64,000 bases of DNA from Pseudomonas sivasensis. Lineage in GTDB: Bacteria; Pseudomonadota; Gammaproteobacteria; Pseudomonadales; Pseudomonadaceae. Shown piece by piece: positions 29,468 through 39,257 of the stretch. Position numbers and translations under genes: made by a program. Under the pieces are notes generated by a model. It was not told the DNA's origin. It saw only the letters and a program-made list of their open reading frames with translations, and did not search any database. The stretch covers positions 62,001-126,000 of the forward strand of contig NZ_JAAOWU010000006.1 of NCBI RefSeq assembly GCF_013778505.1. The letters are read 5' to 3'. The first letter of the stretch is position 1. Each line of letters starts with the position of its first letter.

Positions 29468-30060
29468 GGGGAGGATTCCAGCAAAGCCAGCAACGAGCCA
29501 ATTTGGCTCAGCGTGAGAATATGGTCAGGTGTATGCAAGGCCAGGGCCGCTAGCGGCATCACCGAAATACGCGCCTCGGCGGGGTCTTGCACGACGGTGA
29601 TCCCCCCCGAGCGCTTGACATGGGCCAACCCTTTCGCGCCGTCCTGGTTGGCGCCGGTCAGCAGAATAGCCAGCAAGTTTTTGCCATAGGCATCAGCGGC
29701 GGACGCGAACAGGTAATCGATGGCGGGCCGGGAATGATGCACGCGATCCTCCTGGCTCAGGGACAGGCTGCGGTCATGCTCCACCGACAGGTGATAGCCG
29801 GGACCGGCGAAATACAGGGAGCCCGCTGCAATAATTTCTTTGTCACGAGCTTCAAGCACCGGGATACGCAAGCGCCGCGCAAATACCTCGGCCAGCTGGC
29901 TGCGGCGCTCATCTGGCAGGTGCAGCACGGCAATGATCGGCAATCCAAAGCCCGCAGGCAGCTCGCCAAAAATATGCAGCAACGCCTCCACACCGCCGGC
30001 AGATGCGCCGACGACGATGGCTTCAATCCCGCGAATCGGGCTGGCTTGCGCGTCGTTCAT
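29461..30060 (-). CDS. CheB-type methylesterase domain protein (no receiver)
   Basis: 199 residues forming only the catalytic domain of CheB. The expected triad is present: S20 in GASAGG, H47 in VLHLPDERRS and D140 in LTGANQDGAKG. The N-terminal receiver of chemotaxis CheB is missing. CheB acts by removing methyl groups or amides from glutamate/glutamine residues; no chemoreceptor lies in the window, so the target may be the large kinase of the operon. It overlaps cheR by ATGA and the following kinase gene by seven bases. Confidence 0.88.
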   Translation of the reverse strand: MNDAQASPIRGIEAIVVGASAGGVEALLHIFGELPAGFGLPIIAVLHLPDERRSQLAEVFARRLRIPVLEARDKEIIAAGSLYFAGPGYHLSVEHDRSLSLSQEDRVHHSRPAIDYLFASAADAYGKNLLAILLTGANQDGAKGLAHVKRSGGITVVQDPAEARISVMPLAALALHTPDHILTLSQIGSLLALLESSPC

Positions 30061-30887
30061 GATTTCCGGTAGATCCGCTCTTGCTTGACCAAGGCTTCGA
30101 ACTGCTTGCTGTAGGCAGAAAAATCCAGGGTTTCCTTACTGCCCAGCACCAGGAAGCCGCGATGGCACAGCGACTCATGAAACAACCCAAACGCCCTGTC
30201 TTGCAACTTTTTATTGAAATAAATCAGTACGTTACGGCATGAAATTAATTGAGTTTCTGAGAACACGCTATCGGTCGCCAGGCTGTGATCAGCAAAGGTC
30301 ACGTTCTCGCGCAGCGTCTTGTCGAAGATCGCGTAATCGTAAGCCGCCGTGTAGTAGTCGGCAAATGAACGCTGCCCACCCGCCTGCTGATAGTTGGCGG
30401 TATAGGCGCGCACGTTCTCCAGGGAAAAGATGCCCTGCTTGGCTTTATCGAGCGAGGCAGGATTGATGTCCGTGGCATAGATGATCGTGCGCTCCAGCAG
30501 CCCTTCTTCGCGCAGCAGGATCGCCATGGAGTACACCTCCTCCCCTGTGCTGCAGCCGGCGATCCAGATCTTGATCGACGGATAGGTTTTGAGCAGCGGT
30601 ACGACTTCCTGGCGGATCGCCAGGAAGTGCGACGGGTCGCGAAACATCTCGCTCACCGGGATCGTGAGAAATTGCAGCAATTGCATGAATGCCGCTGGAT
30701 CATGCAGCACCCGTTCCTGCAACGCCGAAATGGTCGCGCAGTCGAACTGGCGCAGGGCGTGAGCCACACGGCGTTTGACCGACGCACCCGAGTAGTCGCG
30801 AAAGTCATAGCTGTACTTGAGGTATATCGCCTCAATCAGCAGGCGCAGCTCAATGTCGCTGCTCTTGTCCAAAAAAACGTGCTCCAC
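30057..30887 (-). CDS. CheR-type S-adenosylmethionine-dependent methyltransferase
   Basis: 276 residues with the CheR N-terminal helical part and the SAM-binding domain (IWIAGCSTGEEVYSMAI, YATDINPASLDKAK, ISCRNVLIYFNKK). It methylates glutamate residues in the chemotaxis paradigm. It begins with GTG directly after the TAA stop of the large kinase, with no spacer. Paired with CheB it forms a modification module inside a two-component operon, with no MCP, CheA or CheW nearby. Confidence 0.9.
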   Translation of the reverse strand: MEHVFLDKSSDIELRLLIEAIYLKYSYDFRDYSGASVKRRVAHALRQFDCATISALQERVLHDPAAFMQLLQFLTIPVSEMFRDPSHFLAIRQEVVPLLKTYPSIKIWIAGCSTGEEVYSMAILLREEGLLERTIIYATDINPASLDKAKQGIFSLENVRAYTANYQQAGGQRSFADYYTAAYDYAIFDKTLRENVTFADHSLATDSVFSETQLISCRNVLIYFNKKLQDRAFGLFHESLCHRGFLVLGSKETLDFSAYSKQFEALVKQERIYRKS

Positions 30888-33800
30888 TTAAATGCGTTCC
30901 ATCTTGGGTAGCCATACGCGAATCAGTGAGAACAGACGGTCCAGATCGATCGGCTTTGCCAAGTAATCGTTGGAACCCGCCGCGAGGCAGCGCTCCTGAT
31001 CGTCCTTCATGGCCTTGGCCGTCACCGCAATAATCGGCAGCTTCTTCCAACGCGGGTCCTGGCGGATCAGGGCGGTGGCTTCGTAACCGTCCATCTCCGG
31101 CATCATCACGTCCATCAGCACCAGGTCGATATCGTCGACTTCATTGAGTTTCTCGATGGCTTCACGGCCGTTACGCCCGATCACCACCACGGCACCTTTA
31201 TGCTCCAGGGCGCTGGTGAGGGCGAAGATGTTGCGCACATCGTCGTCCACCAACAGGATCTTGCGCCCCTCGAAGACCTTGTCGCGGCTGCGGGCAGTCT
31301 TGAGCATCTTCTGGCGGTCATGGGACAGCTGGGATTCGACTTTGTGCAGAAAGAGTGTGACTTCGTCCAGCAGGCGCTCCGGCGAACGGGCGCCCTTGAT
31401 GATGATTGAGCGCGAGTACTTGCGCAGCTCGGCCTCTTCATCACGGGTGAGGTTACGCCCGGTGTAGACAATCACTGGCGGGAACGAGCAAATGTCCTCG
31501 GTGGCCATGCGCTTGAGCAGCTCGTTGCCGAGCATGTCAGGCAGCTTGAGGTCGATGATCATGCAGTCGTAGACGTTGGTGCGCAGCAGCTCCAACGCGG
31601 CCTGGGCGTAACCGACATCGGTAATTTCGATGTCATCGTCGCCGATCAGGCGGGCAATGCTATCGCGTTGCAGGTCGTCGTCTTCCACCAGCAATACGCG
31701 CTTGACCTTTTGGGTCAGCTTGGCTTCCAGGCGCGCAAATACGTCCTTGAGCTCCTCGCGGGTGGTGGGTTTCACCGCATACCCGATGGCGCCCATGTGC
31801 ATGGCAGCTTCGACGCGGTCTTCGACGGATATCACATGTACCGGGATATGTCGGGTACTGGCGTGCTCTTTGAGGCGTTGCAACACGGTCAACCCGGAAT
31901 GGTCCGGCAGGCGCATGTCCAGCAGGATTGCATCGGGGATGTATTCCTCGGCCAGGCTATAACCCTCATCCGCACCGTGGGCGACCAGGCATTGGTAGCC
32001 CAGCTCGTGGGCCAGGTCGAACAGGATGCGCGCGAAGTTAGGCTCGTCTTCTACCACCAGGATGCAGCGCGTGGTGAACGGTGCCTTGTCGCGGTCGTCG
32101 GCAAAGCGCGGGATGAGTTTAGTGTCGGTCACCGGTAACGGCGACACTTTGATCGGCGTTGGTGCCGGCACTACGACGGCCTGGCGCGGCTGCTCGATCG
32201 GCGGCGCGTCTTCGGCGCGCTCCACGTACTGCTCCGGCAATACCAGCGTGAAAACGCTGCCCTTGCCCGGTTCACTGGTTACGCTGATGTAGCCACCGAG
32301 CAAGGCCGCCAGGTCCCGGGAGATCGACAGGCCCAGGCCGGTGCCGCCGTAACGCCGGTTGGTGGTGCCATCGGCCTGGCGGAAGGCTTCGAAGATGCTT
32401 TCCTGCTGGTCCGGAGCAATGCCGATCCCGGAATCTCGCACGGTAAAGGCAATGCCCCCTTCCGATGCGCTTGATACCGACAGGCTGACCTGGCCCTGTT
32501 CAGTGAACTTGACTGCGTTAGACAGCAGGTTCTTGAGGATCTGCTCCAGGCGCTGGCGGTCGGTGTACAGCATGATCGGCGCACCTGGCTGGATCTCCAC
32601 CTGGAACCCCAACTTGCGGTCGGCGGCCAGCGGCTCGAACATCCCGCGTAGACCGTCCACAAGACGCGTCACGCTGGAGTTTTCCGGGCGCACTTCCAGT
32701 TTGCCGGCTTCCACCTTGGAAATATCCAGGATGTCGTTGATCAGGTTCAGCAGGTCATTACCCGCCGAATAGATCGATTCGGCGAACTTGACCTGTTCGG
32801 CACTGAGGTTGTCCTGGGGGTTTTCCGCCAGCAATTTGGCCAGAATCAACGAGCTGTTCAGCGGCGTGCGCAGTTCGTGGGACATGTTGGCGAGGAATTC
32901 GGACTTGTACTTGCTGGACCGCTGCAACTCTTCGGCGCGGTCTTCCAGTTCTACCTGAGCCTGATTGAGCTGGATGTTCTTGCGGTCCATGGCGTCGCGC
33001 TGTTCGGCCAGGGTCTGGGCCTGCTCGGCCAATTGTTCGTTAGTCTGCTCCAGCTCTGCTTGTTGGGTCTCCAGGTGGGCCTGGGATTCCTTGAGGATGC
33101 GTGACTGCTCTTCCAACTCTTCGTTGGCGGTCTTGAGCTCTTCCTGCTGCACTTGCAGCTCTTCGTTGAGCTGCTGGGTTTCGGCCAGCACTTCCTGCAA
33201 ACGCTGACGATAACGCGCGGCTTCGATGGAGGTGCCGATGTTGCCGCCGATGAGTTCCAGCAACTCAACGTCACGGTCCTCCAGCGGGCGCAGGAAGCCG
33301 AGTTCGACTACCCCGTTGACGCGGTCATCATCGCTGGTCGGCATCACAAGCACGCTGCGGGTGGCGCCTTCGCCAAGGCCGGAACTGACTTTAAAGTAGT
33401 CCACCGGCACATCGTCCAGGCGAATCAGGCGATCCAGCTGGGCAGCCTGCCCAACGATGCCTTCGTCACTGTAGATCGATTGTTCCAGTTGCTCCTGGTC
33501 ACGGGAGAAGCCATAAGTGGCGGCCCGCTTGAGGCCGCCGTGCCCTTCGCGTACATACAGCGCCGCAACCGCCGAGCCCATGTATTGGGCGAAAAACTGC
33601 AGGATATTGCGCCCTAGCATGTTCAGGCTCAGTTGGCCCAGCACTTGCTCGGCCAGCTCGGTTTGCCCGTTGCGCAACCAAGCCTGCTGTTCGAGGCGCC
33701 GTGCAATCTTCTGCTGAGACGCGAGGGTTGCGGCGTAACTCTCTGATAAAGAGAGTAAATTCTTCCTGCCGATATACGCCAGAAAGCCACTCAAACCGAG

Positions 33801-34385
33801 TACGAATACCAGGTACAAGGTGACACTGATCACCGTGGTGCGCGTCACGTCCTCATTGCGAGTGAGGCGAAGCTGTTGCTCCATCGCCACCGCATCGTCG
33901 TACTCCTTGCGAATCTCATCGGTGAGGCGCTTGCCGCGGCCAGCCTTGACCGCGCCGCGGTAATCACCGCTCTGGCGCTGCATATCTATCATCGACTGGG
34001 CGTATTTATTCCACTCGTCCTGCATGGCCTCAAGGCGTTTGAGGCGGTCGACCTGTTGCGGGTTATCGGCCACCAGTTCCTGCAAATTGCGCAGGTCGGC
34101 AATGATGCGCGGCTTAGCCACTTCGTATGGGTCGAGGAAATGCTCGTCGCCGGTAATCAGGAAACCACGCATGCCGGTTTCCAAGTCCACGGTGAGCTTG
34201 GACGACTCGTTAAGGTTATTGATTACCCGATCGGTGTGCTCAACCCACTTGATCACCGTTAGCAAATAGGTAATCAGGCAGACGAAAAACACGGCGCTCA
34301 GCACACCCACACCCAGGGGCAATGCCACGTTCCGGCTCAGGAGGTTACGAAAGCTCTTTTCATCGACGGACGACGCAGGAGTCAT
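30888..34385 (-). CDS. CHASE3-GAF hybrid histidine kinase with three receivers
   Basis: 1165 residues. Two membrane helices (about 20-45 and 185-210) enclose a periplasmic CHASE3 domain with the [19 protein letters not shown] motif. Then follow a GAF domain, a long coiled coil rich in Gln/Glu (about 395-490), HisKA (H503 in [10 protein letters not shown]), HATPase and three receivers with D823, D945 and D1092. The start at 34385 follows AAGG at seven bases; the frame is open to 34448. It is the first gene of the operon and presumably its sensor. The coiled coil with Gln/Glu pairs is a possible target of the CheR/CheB pair, which is inference. Confidence 0.9.
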   Translation of the reverse strand: MTPASSVDEKSFRNLLSRNVALPLGVGVLSAVFFVCLITYLLTVIKWVEHTDRVINNLNESSKLTVDLETGMRGFLITGDEHFLDPYEVAKPRIIADLRNLQELVADNPQQVDRLKRLEAMQDEWNKYAQSMIDMQRQSGDYRGAVKAGRGKRLTDEIRKEYDDAVAMEQQLRLTRNEDVTRTTVISVTLYLVFVLGLSGFLAYIGRKNLLSLSESYAATLASQQKIARRLEQQAWLRNGQTELAEQVLGQLSLNMLGRNILQFFAQYMGSAVAALYVREGHGGLKRAATYGFSRDQEQLEQSIYSDEGIVGQAAQLDRLIRLDDVPVDYFKVSSGLGEGATRSVLVMPTSDDDRVNGVVELGFLRPLEDRDVELLELIGGNIGTSIEAARYRQRLQEVLAETQQLNEELQVQQEELKTANEELEEQSRILKESQAHLETQQAELEQTNEQLAEQAQTLAEQRDAMDRKNIQLNQAQVELEDRAEELQRSSKYKSEFLANMSHELRTPLNSSLILAKLLAENPQDNLSAEQVKFAESIYSAGNDLLNLINDILDISKVEAGKLEVRPENSSVTRLVDGLRGMFEPLAADRKLGFQVEIQPGAPIMLYTDRQRLEQILKNLLSNAVKFTEQGQVSLSVSSASEGGIAFTVRDSGIGIAPDQQESIFEAFRQADGTTNRRYGGTGLGLSISRDLAALLGGYISVTSEPGKGSVFTLVLPEQYVERAEDAPPIEQPRQAVVVPAPTPIKVSPLPVTDTKLIPRFADDRDKAPFTTRCILVVEDEPNFARILFDLAHELGYQCLVAHGADEGYSLAEEYIPDAILLDMRLPDHSGLTVLQRLKEHASTRHIPVHVISVEDRVEAAMHMGAIGYAVKPTTREELKDVFARLEAKLTQKVKRVLLVEDDDLQRDSIARLIGDDDIEITDVGYAQAALELLRTNVYDCMIIDLKLPDMLGNELLKRMATEDICSFPPVIVYTGRNLTRDEEAELRKYSRSIIIKGARSPERLLDEVTLFLHKVESQLSHDRQKMLKTARSRDKVFEGRKILLVDDDVRNIFALTSALEHKGAVVVIGRNGREAIEKLNEVDDIDLVLMDVMMPEMDGYEATALIRQDPRWKKLPIIAVTAKAMKDDQERCLAAGSNDYLAKPIDLDRLFSLIRVWLPKMERI

Positions 34386-34624
34386 GGGCATGCCTTGGCC
34401 AAATACGGAAAAACCGGGAGTTTGCCCCAAACTGGCGGGCAAGACCATTTTTCTAAAGCTGTTTTGTACAGATTCCTACAGCGGAACAAGCTATTCTCCC
34501 TAGCCTTTTGTATTGCATTGTTTTTACCGCTTGCGGGAACTTGTCTACAGGCCGCGCTTACTCAAGGAAGAGGCCTGTCAGAACGGCAGCCGGTAAACCT
34601 CGCCTTTTTTGGGAATTCCATATT

Positions 34625-34990
34625 ATGTCCACAGTCATCTCCACCATCCTTGTCGTTGAAGACGACGCCATCGTGCGCATGCTGATCGTCGATGTGCTTG
34701 AGGAGTTGGAGTTCAAGGTGCTTGAAGCAGGCGACGCTGAAAAGGCCTTGGAAAAGGTTAAAGATACTGACCAGGTGATTGACCTGATGATGACCGACGT
34801 TGGCTTGCCCGATATGGACGGCAAGCAACTGGCAACCAAAGTGCGTGAGTTGCGCCCCTCCCTGCCCATCCTGTTCGCCAGCGGCTATGCCGAAAACATC
34901 GATGTGCCTGACGGCATGCAGGTGATTGCCAAGCCGTTTTCCATCGATCAACTGCGTGACAAAGTCAAAGCGATGCTGCCCAACGTTTGA
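34625..34990 (+). CDS. single-domain response regulator, divergent from the hybrid kinase
   Basis: 121-residue receiver: VVEDDAIVR, phospho-Asp in MMTDVGLPDMDG, FASGYAE and IAKPFS. No output domain. The start MSTVISTILVV at 34625 is the family-like one; the frame is open to 34508. It is related in motif style to the C-terminal receiver of the KaiC-linked kinase (DVGLPGMNGRQ). It is divergent from the large kinase gene, with a 239-base gap in which I see no clear promoter box. Confidence 0.88.
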   Translation: MSTVISTILVVEDDAIVRMLIVDVLEELEFKVLEAGDAEKALEKVKDTDQVIDLMMTDVGLPDMDGKQLATKVRELRPSLPILFASGYAENIDVPDGMQVIAKPFSIDQLRDKVKAMLPNV

Positions 34991-35209
34991 CACTCGTCGC
35001 CGCCCTGCCCCGTTACTCATTCAATAGGACGCTAGCGCGATCGTGCCCCTCAACGCACGCGCCAAAAGACTTCGAGCGCAACTGGGTGCAAACTTCGTCC
35101 GGCAAACACGGGTTCAGCTTTTTACGGCTGTATGCGCCGACCGAGGCCAACGTCGATAAAAGCTGAAAACTGGAAGACATCACCCCTGCTCATTAAGAGA
35201 CGCAACAAC

Positions 35210-36610
35210 ATGATCAAACAACCGACGCGCCTGCTGTTGGCGAGCCTCTCGATACTCATGAGTACCGGCGCCTTGGCCGATTTCACCGCGACCCCGGGCG
35301 AAGCGCGGGCTATCGCCAAGGAAGCGTATCTGTATGGCTACCCGGTCGTGCAGATGTACAAGACGCTTTACACCCAGGCCGTTGATAAAGGCGGTGCCAA
35401 CTTCAAGGCGCCGTTCAACCGGATAGGCAACACCGCCCAGGTGTTTACGCCCAAAGACACGGCGTCCGTGACCCCGAGCTCCGACACGGCCTACTCGTTT
35501 GTATGGATGGACCTGCGCAGCGAGCCGCTGGTGCTGACGTTGCCGAAGATCGAAGACAACCGTTACTACTCGGTGCAGTTGATCGATCTTTACACACAGA
35601 ACTTCGCCTACCTGGGCACCCGCAGCACCGGCAACAACGGCGGCCACTACATGATTGCCGGCCCGGACTGGAAAGGTCAGCAGCCGGTGGACGTTGACCG
35701 CGTGGTGTACAGCGAAAGCAACATCGCCTACGCCCTGTACCGCACGCAGCTGTTCGATGAAAAAGACCTGAACAAGGTCAAGCAGATCCAGAGCGGCTAC
35801 AAAGTCCAGTCCCTGAGCAGCTATGTGAAACAAGCCGCGCCGGCCAAGGCGCCGAAGGTCGAATGGCCCAAGCCTACGGCGACCATGGTCGAAGGCCCGC
35901 AGCTGTTCCGCTACCTGAACTTCATGCTCTCCTTCGCCGCCCCTCAGGACAGTGAAAAAGAGCTGCTCGCGCGTTTTGCCAGGATCGGCATCGCCCCCGG
36001 CGCACCCTTCGCGCTCAACCAGTTGACCGCCGAGCAGCGCAAAGCCCTGGAAGATGGCATCAGCGATGCCCGCGCTGAATTTGCAGCGTTCAAAAAAGAC
36101 AGGATCGACACGCATCAAGTGCCCAGCGGTGATTTGTTCGGCAGTCGCGACCATCTGCAAAACAACTACCTGTACCGCTACGCCGGTGCGGACATGGGGA
36201 TCTTCGGCAACTCCAGCGACGAGGCCGCTTACCTCGAGTACGTCGTCGACAGCGAAGGCAAGCCTGCCAACGGTGCGCGCCACAGTTACACCGTGCATTT
36301 CGCCAAGGACCAACTGCCGCCAGCCGATGCGTTCTGGTCCCTGACCCTGTACGACGCAAAGACCAAGTTGCTGGTGCCCAACCACAAGAAACGCTACCTG
36401 ATCAACTCGCATATGTTGCCTGATCTCAAGCGCGACGCCGATGGCGGCGTGACCCTGGCGCTACAGCACCATGAGCCACCGAAAGCCGAACAGAGCAACT
36501 GGTTGCCGGCTCCACCCGGCCCATTCTTCGCTGTGCTGCGCATTTACCTGCCCAAGCCTGAGGTAGGTTCCGGTCAATGGAAGCTACCGCCACTGACGCC
36601 GCTTAAGTGA
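35210..36610 (+). CDS. secreted DUF1254/DUF1214 domain protein
   Basis: 466 residues with a cleavable signal peptide (MIKQPTRLLLASLSILMSTGALA). The DUF1254 part (about 50-190, with YLYGYPVVQMYKTLY and SSDTAYSFVWMDLRSEPLVLTLP) is followed by DUF1214 (about 350-460, with SYTVHFAKDQLPPADAFWSLTLYD). The pair is common in bacteria, with unknown biochemistry. The start was set at 35210 because of the signal peptide; the frame is open to 35132. The gene is monocistronic and followed by a strong stem-loop. Confidence 0.85.
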   Translation: MIKQPTRLLLASLSILMSTGALADFTATPGEARAIAKEAYLYGYPVVQMYKTLYTQAVDKGGANFKAPFNRIGNTAQVFTPKDTASVTPSSDTAYSFVWMDLRSEPLVLTLPKIEDNRYYSVQLIDLYTQNFAYLGTRSTGNNGGHYMIAGPDWKGQQPVDVDRVVYSESNIAYALYRTQLFDEKDLNKVKQIQSGYKVQSLSSYVKQAAPAKAPKVEWPKPTATMVEGPQLFRYLNFMLSFAAPQDSEKELLARFARIGIAPGAPFALNQLTAEQRKALEDGISDARAEFAAFKKDRIDTHQVPSGDLFGSRDHLQNNYLYRYAGADMGIFGNSSDEAAYLEYVVDSEGKPANGARHSYTVHFAKDQLPPADAFWSLTLYDAKTKLLVPNHKKRYLINSHMLPDLKRDADGGVTLALQHHEPPKAEQSNWLPAPPGPFFAVLRIYLPKPEVGSGQWKLPPLTPLK

Positions 36611-36615
36611 CACCT

Positions 36616-36649
36616 CGCGCCCGGTCGCAACAGCGCTGGACCGGGCGCG
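36616..36649. terminator. GC-rich perfect stem-loop after the DUF1254 gene
   Basis: CGCGCCCGGTC and GACCGGGCGCG form a perfect eleven-base stem with a twelve-base loop, six bases after the stop. No T-tract follows, so it is either a terminator of the unusual kind or a 3' stabiliser. Confidence 0.55.
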
Positions 36650-36726
36650 CCCTGCCCCATACCGTTGGAATATCACGCCGTAAAACAGGCATGGCGCCTG
36701 CGATTGTCTAGGGAGCTGTACCGCAC

Positions 36727-38277
36727 ATGACTTGCTGGAATGTCCTCGGCCTGACGCCGGATGCCGATAGCCGTACGATCAAGCGCCAATACGCCGCCTT
36801 GCTGAAACAGACCCGCCCGGACGATGACCCGCAAGGCTTTCAGCGCCTGCGCGAAGCCTATGAGGCTGCACTGGCGTGGAACCCGGACGAGCAGGTCGCT
36901 GATGACGTGCTGGTCGAGACGCCCGACCAAACCCTCGCTCAGCATTACGAAGCGGCCATGGCCGATGGCACCGCGCTGTTGCTGGAAGTCCACCTGTTAC
37001 AGCGCTGCATCGAAGGCGATCTGAATGCCGAAGACACCCGGTGGGCCTTCGAAACCTTCAACTGGCTGACTGCCTGGCAACGCCTGGAACTGCCCAGCGC
37101 GTTAATCAGCACCCTGGAGTTCCAGCAACGGACCCAATTGCAGAACCCCTTGCACCAAGCCCTTGGCCAGCAAGACGACGCTGCGTTCCTGGCGGCCTAC
37201 GCCGCTACACCCAACGCGCATGCCTGGGTGAACAATCATCCTCATGCCGAGTGGTTCAACGAATGGTTGGCCAGACTGCTTGCCAACCATCATTACTGGT
37301 CGAGCACTGTATTCGAAGCGGTTTGCGCCGGACAAAACTGGCACGGTGGCGCAGATCATGGGTGCCTCGCTGGAGACTGGGCGCAGATGTTGAAGCGCCA
37401 AGAAGGTCCTGCTTTTATGGCGCACCAACGTGCATTGGCCGCACAACCGCCCGACAGCCCGCAACAGCGTGCCGCGCGCTTGCTACTGGCACCCATGAGC
37501 CTTGGCCAGCGCCGTGCCTTTGCTCAGCGCTTCGACGAAGACGACTGGAAGGCCTGCAAGACGTTGAGTGCCGATATTTATGCCGACCACGTCAGCGTTG
37601 CCGAAGGCATGCCCGGTGGCACGGTGTATTTCTGGCAGGGCTGGGAGGCCTCCATGGACAGCTGGCCGTGGATCGTTGCGCTGGTGCTCAGTTGCCTGGT
37701 GGGTGTGCTGGTAAAGGCCGAAGCCTTGGCCGGCAAAGTAATACCGACCCTGGGCCAGGGCATTCTGTGGTCGATCGGCGCCGTGGTGTGTGCGGGCATA
37801 GCCTGGCAGGCCTGGCGACCGCTGGCCCACCATTACCGCGTGCTGGATGAACAGCTCAGCCAACGCTTGCCCCGCTGGCTCAGCCCGACCCACTTGCCGT
37901 TGCTGCCGATACGTGACCTGGTACCGGGTCTCATTCTGGCCGCAGCGTTGGGTTATGTGTTCAGCCCGTTCGCCAGTTTGACCCTGGCGGTCGCACTGGC
38001 GCTGGTGGGTTTGATCAAGCGGCCGTTCATGAATCACCACACCCCTTGGACCGCCCGGCATCCACGCTGGGCCGTCCTGGGCGGCACGCTTTGTCTTGTT
38101 GGCGCGGTCGCGCTCTATGCCGGGTTGAAGATGCTCGACAACCAGCACCTGGTTACCCGCAACCAAGGTCTGCAGCAGTGGACCGAACGCCTGTGCAGCC
38201 GCATGCCAAGTAGCGTGGTTGAGTGCCAGGCGCCCGCCACCCAAGTGCAGTGGTACGGCCAGGAGGGCAAGCCATGA
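36727..38277 (+). CDS. membrane J-domain-like protein with RPD in place of HPD
   Basis: 516 residues. The first 50 are J-domain-like (CWNVLGLTPDADSRTIKRQYAALLKQ, then FQRLREAYEAAL), but the invariant HPD is R30-P31-D32. A helical soluble middle follows, and four hydrophobic segments lie between about 315 and 485, so the J-like part faces the cytoplasm. HPD is needed to stimulate DnaK ATPase, so this may be a non-stimulating J-like adaptor. It overlaps the DUF3829 gene by ATGA, so the two probably act together. Confidence 0.75.
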   Translation: MTCWNVLGLTPDADSRTIKRQYAALLKQTRPDDDPQGFQRLREAYEAALAWNPDEQVADDVLVETPDQTLAQHYEAAMADGTALLLEVHLLQRCIEGDLNAEDTRWAFETFNWLTAWQRLELPSALISTLEFQQRTQLQNPLHQALGQQDDAAFLAAYAATPNAHAWVNNHPHAEWFNEWLARLLANHHYWSSTVFEAVCAGQNWHGGADHGCLAGDWAQMLKRQEGPAFMAHQRALAAQPPDSPQQRAARLLLAPMSLGQRRAFAQRFDEDDWKACKTLSADIYADHVSVAEGMPGGTVYFWQGWEASMDSWPWIVALVLSCLVGVLVKAEALAGKVIPTLGQGILWSIGAVVCAGIAWQAWRPLAHHYRVLDEQLSQRLPRWLSPTHLPLLPIRDLVPGLILAAALGYVFSPFASLTLAVALALVGLIKRPFMNHHTPWTARHPRWAVLGGTLCLVGAVALYAGLKMLDNQHLVTRNQGLQQWTERLCSRMPSSVVECQAPATQVQWYGQEGKP

Positions 38278-39257
38278 ATCCAAAATGGTTGTTACCCATA
38301 AGCATCGCATTGGGCCTTGGCCTGCTCGGGGTGGCCAGCGCCACCAGACCGTTGCAAAAAGTGCAACTGTGGCTGGACCAGCGCGACAGTCCCTACACTG
38401 CCAGAGCCAGTGCCCTGGCACCGATCATTGACTGCGTGAACCGCGTCGACCGGGACACGCGCCTCGCGTATTACCCCATTCCAGAAGTTGAGCCCGACAA
38501 GCCCACCCTCGATACCTATGGCGACCGCAATGAGCCCGAGCCGTACCTTATCCAGCGGTCGGTATGTTCGCAGCAGTACACGGTGAAGCTGGAACGCCAG
38601 GCGCCCGGCAGCAACTTGCTCGCCGCCGCAGGTGCTTACGCGCAAGCTTTGTACAACGTCACGGCACTGGCCGATGGGGTTACTCGCGTGCAGGCGCGCA
38701 GCCTGGCGCCGACAACGCAGGAAATAGCGTCTGAGGCTGCTGGCAAGCAATTGCTGCTGGCCTACGATCAGGTCGTCGAAAAATACCTGGCAGCGTCCAC
38801 TTCTCTGCGCCAACAGTTGGCGGATGAAGACCTGAGTGTGCGTCCCGCCCAACTGGCGTTGCTGGAAGCGCGCTTTGGCCGAGACATGCAGTGGCACTTG
38901 CTCAACTACATGATCGCGGCGCGCCAGGCGGTGAACCAGATCGAGCAAGGCGTGCGCGACGCCAACCTGACCCCGCAGCGCGTGGCTGACTTGACCGAGG
39001 GGGTACGCAAGGCCGCCGAGGACAGCAGAGTCTTTCTCAATGCCATGCCCAGCAGAAGGCTGGACGATGAGGCGATTTACCTCTGGTACAACATCAAGGC
39101 GCCTGCCGATGAATACCTCAAGGCGTTGACCACCCTGCACCAGGACTGGCAGGACCACGCCGCGCCGCAGCAGTTGAGTGACGACTATTACCGCGTCACC
39201 CGCCGCTACGACGCACTGCTCAGCTATTACAACCGCCTGGCCAGGAATGCGTTCTAG
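38274..39257 (+). CDS. DUF3829 (YiiG-like) exported protein
   Basis: 327 residues with an N-terminal hydrophobic segment (WLLPISIALGLGLLGVASA) that serves as signal or anchor, then an all-helical domain resembling DUF3829 (SALAPIIDCVNRVDRDTRLAYY near the start and NRLARNAF at the end). No catalytic motif is visible. The start at 38274 is fixed by ATGA overlap with the J-like gene; the frame is open to 38223. Its last four bases overlap the last four of the convergent lipoprotein gene. Confidence 0.7.
   Translation: MNPKWLLPISIALGLGLLGVASATRPLQKVQLWLDQRDSPYTARASALAPIIDCVNRVDRDTRLAYYPIPEVEPDKPTLDTYGDRNEPEPYLIQRSVCSQQYTVKLERQAPGSNLLAAAGAYAQALYNVTALADGVTRVQARSLAPTTQEIASEAAGKQLLLAYDQVVEKYLAASTSLRQQLADEDLSVRPAQLALLEARFGRDMQWHLLNYMIAARQAVNQIEQGVRDANLTPQRVADLTEGVRKAAEDSRVFLNAMPSRRLDDEAIYLWYNIKAPADEYLKALTTLHQDWQDHAAPQQLSDDYYRVTRRYDALLSYYNRLARNAF

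Noticed and set aside
29461..30887. A chemotaxis operon
   Set aside because: CheR and CheB are present, but no CheA, CheW, CheY-motor pairing or MCP gene is in the window.
35180..36412. 410-residue open frame antisense to the DUF1254 gene
   Set aside because: The sense frame has a signal peptide and known domains; the antisense one has none.
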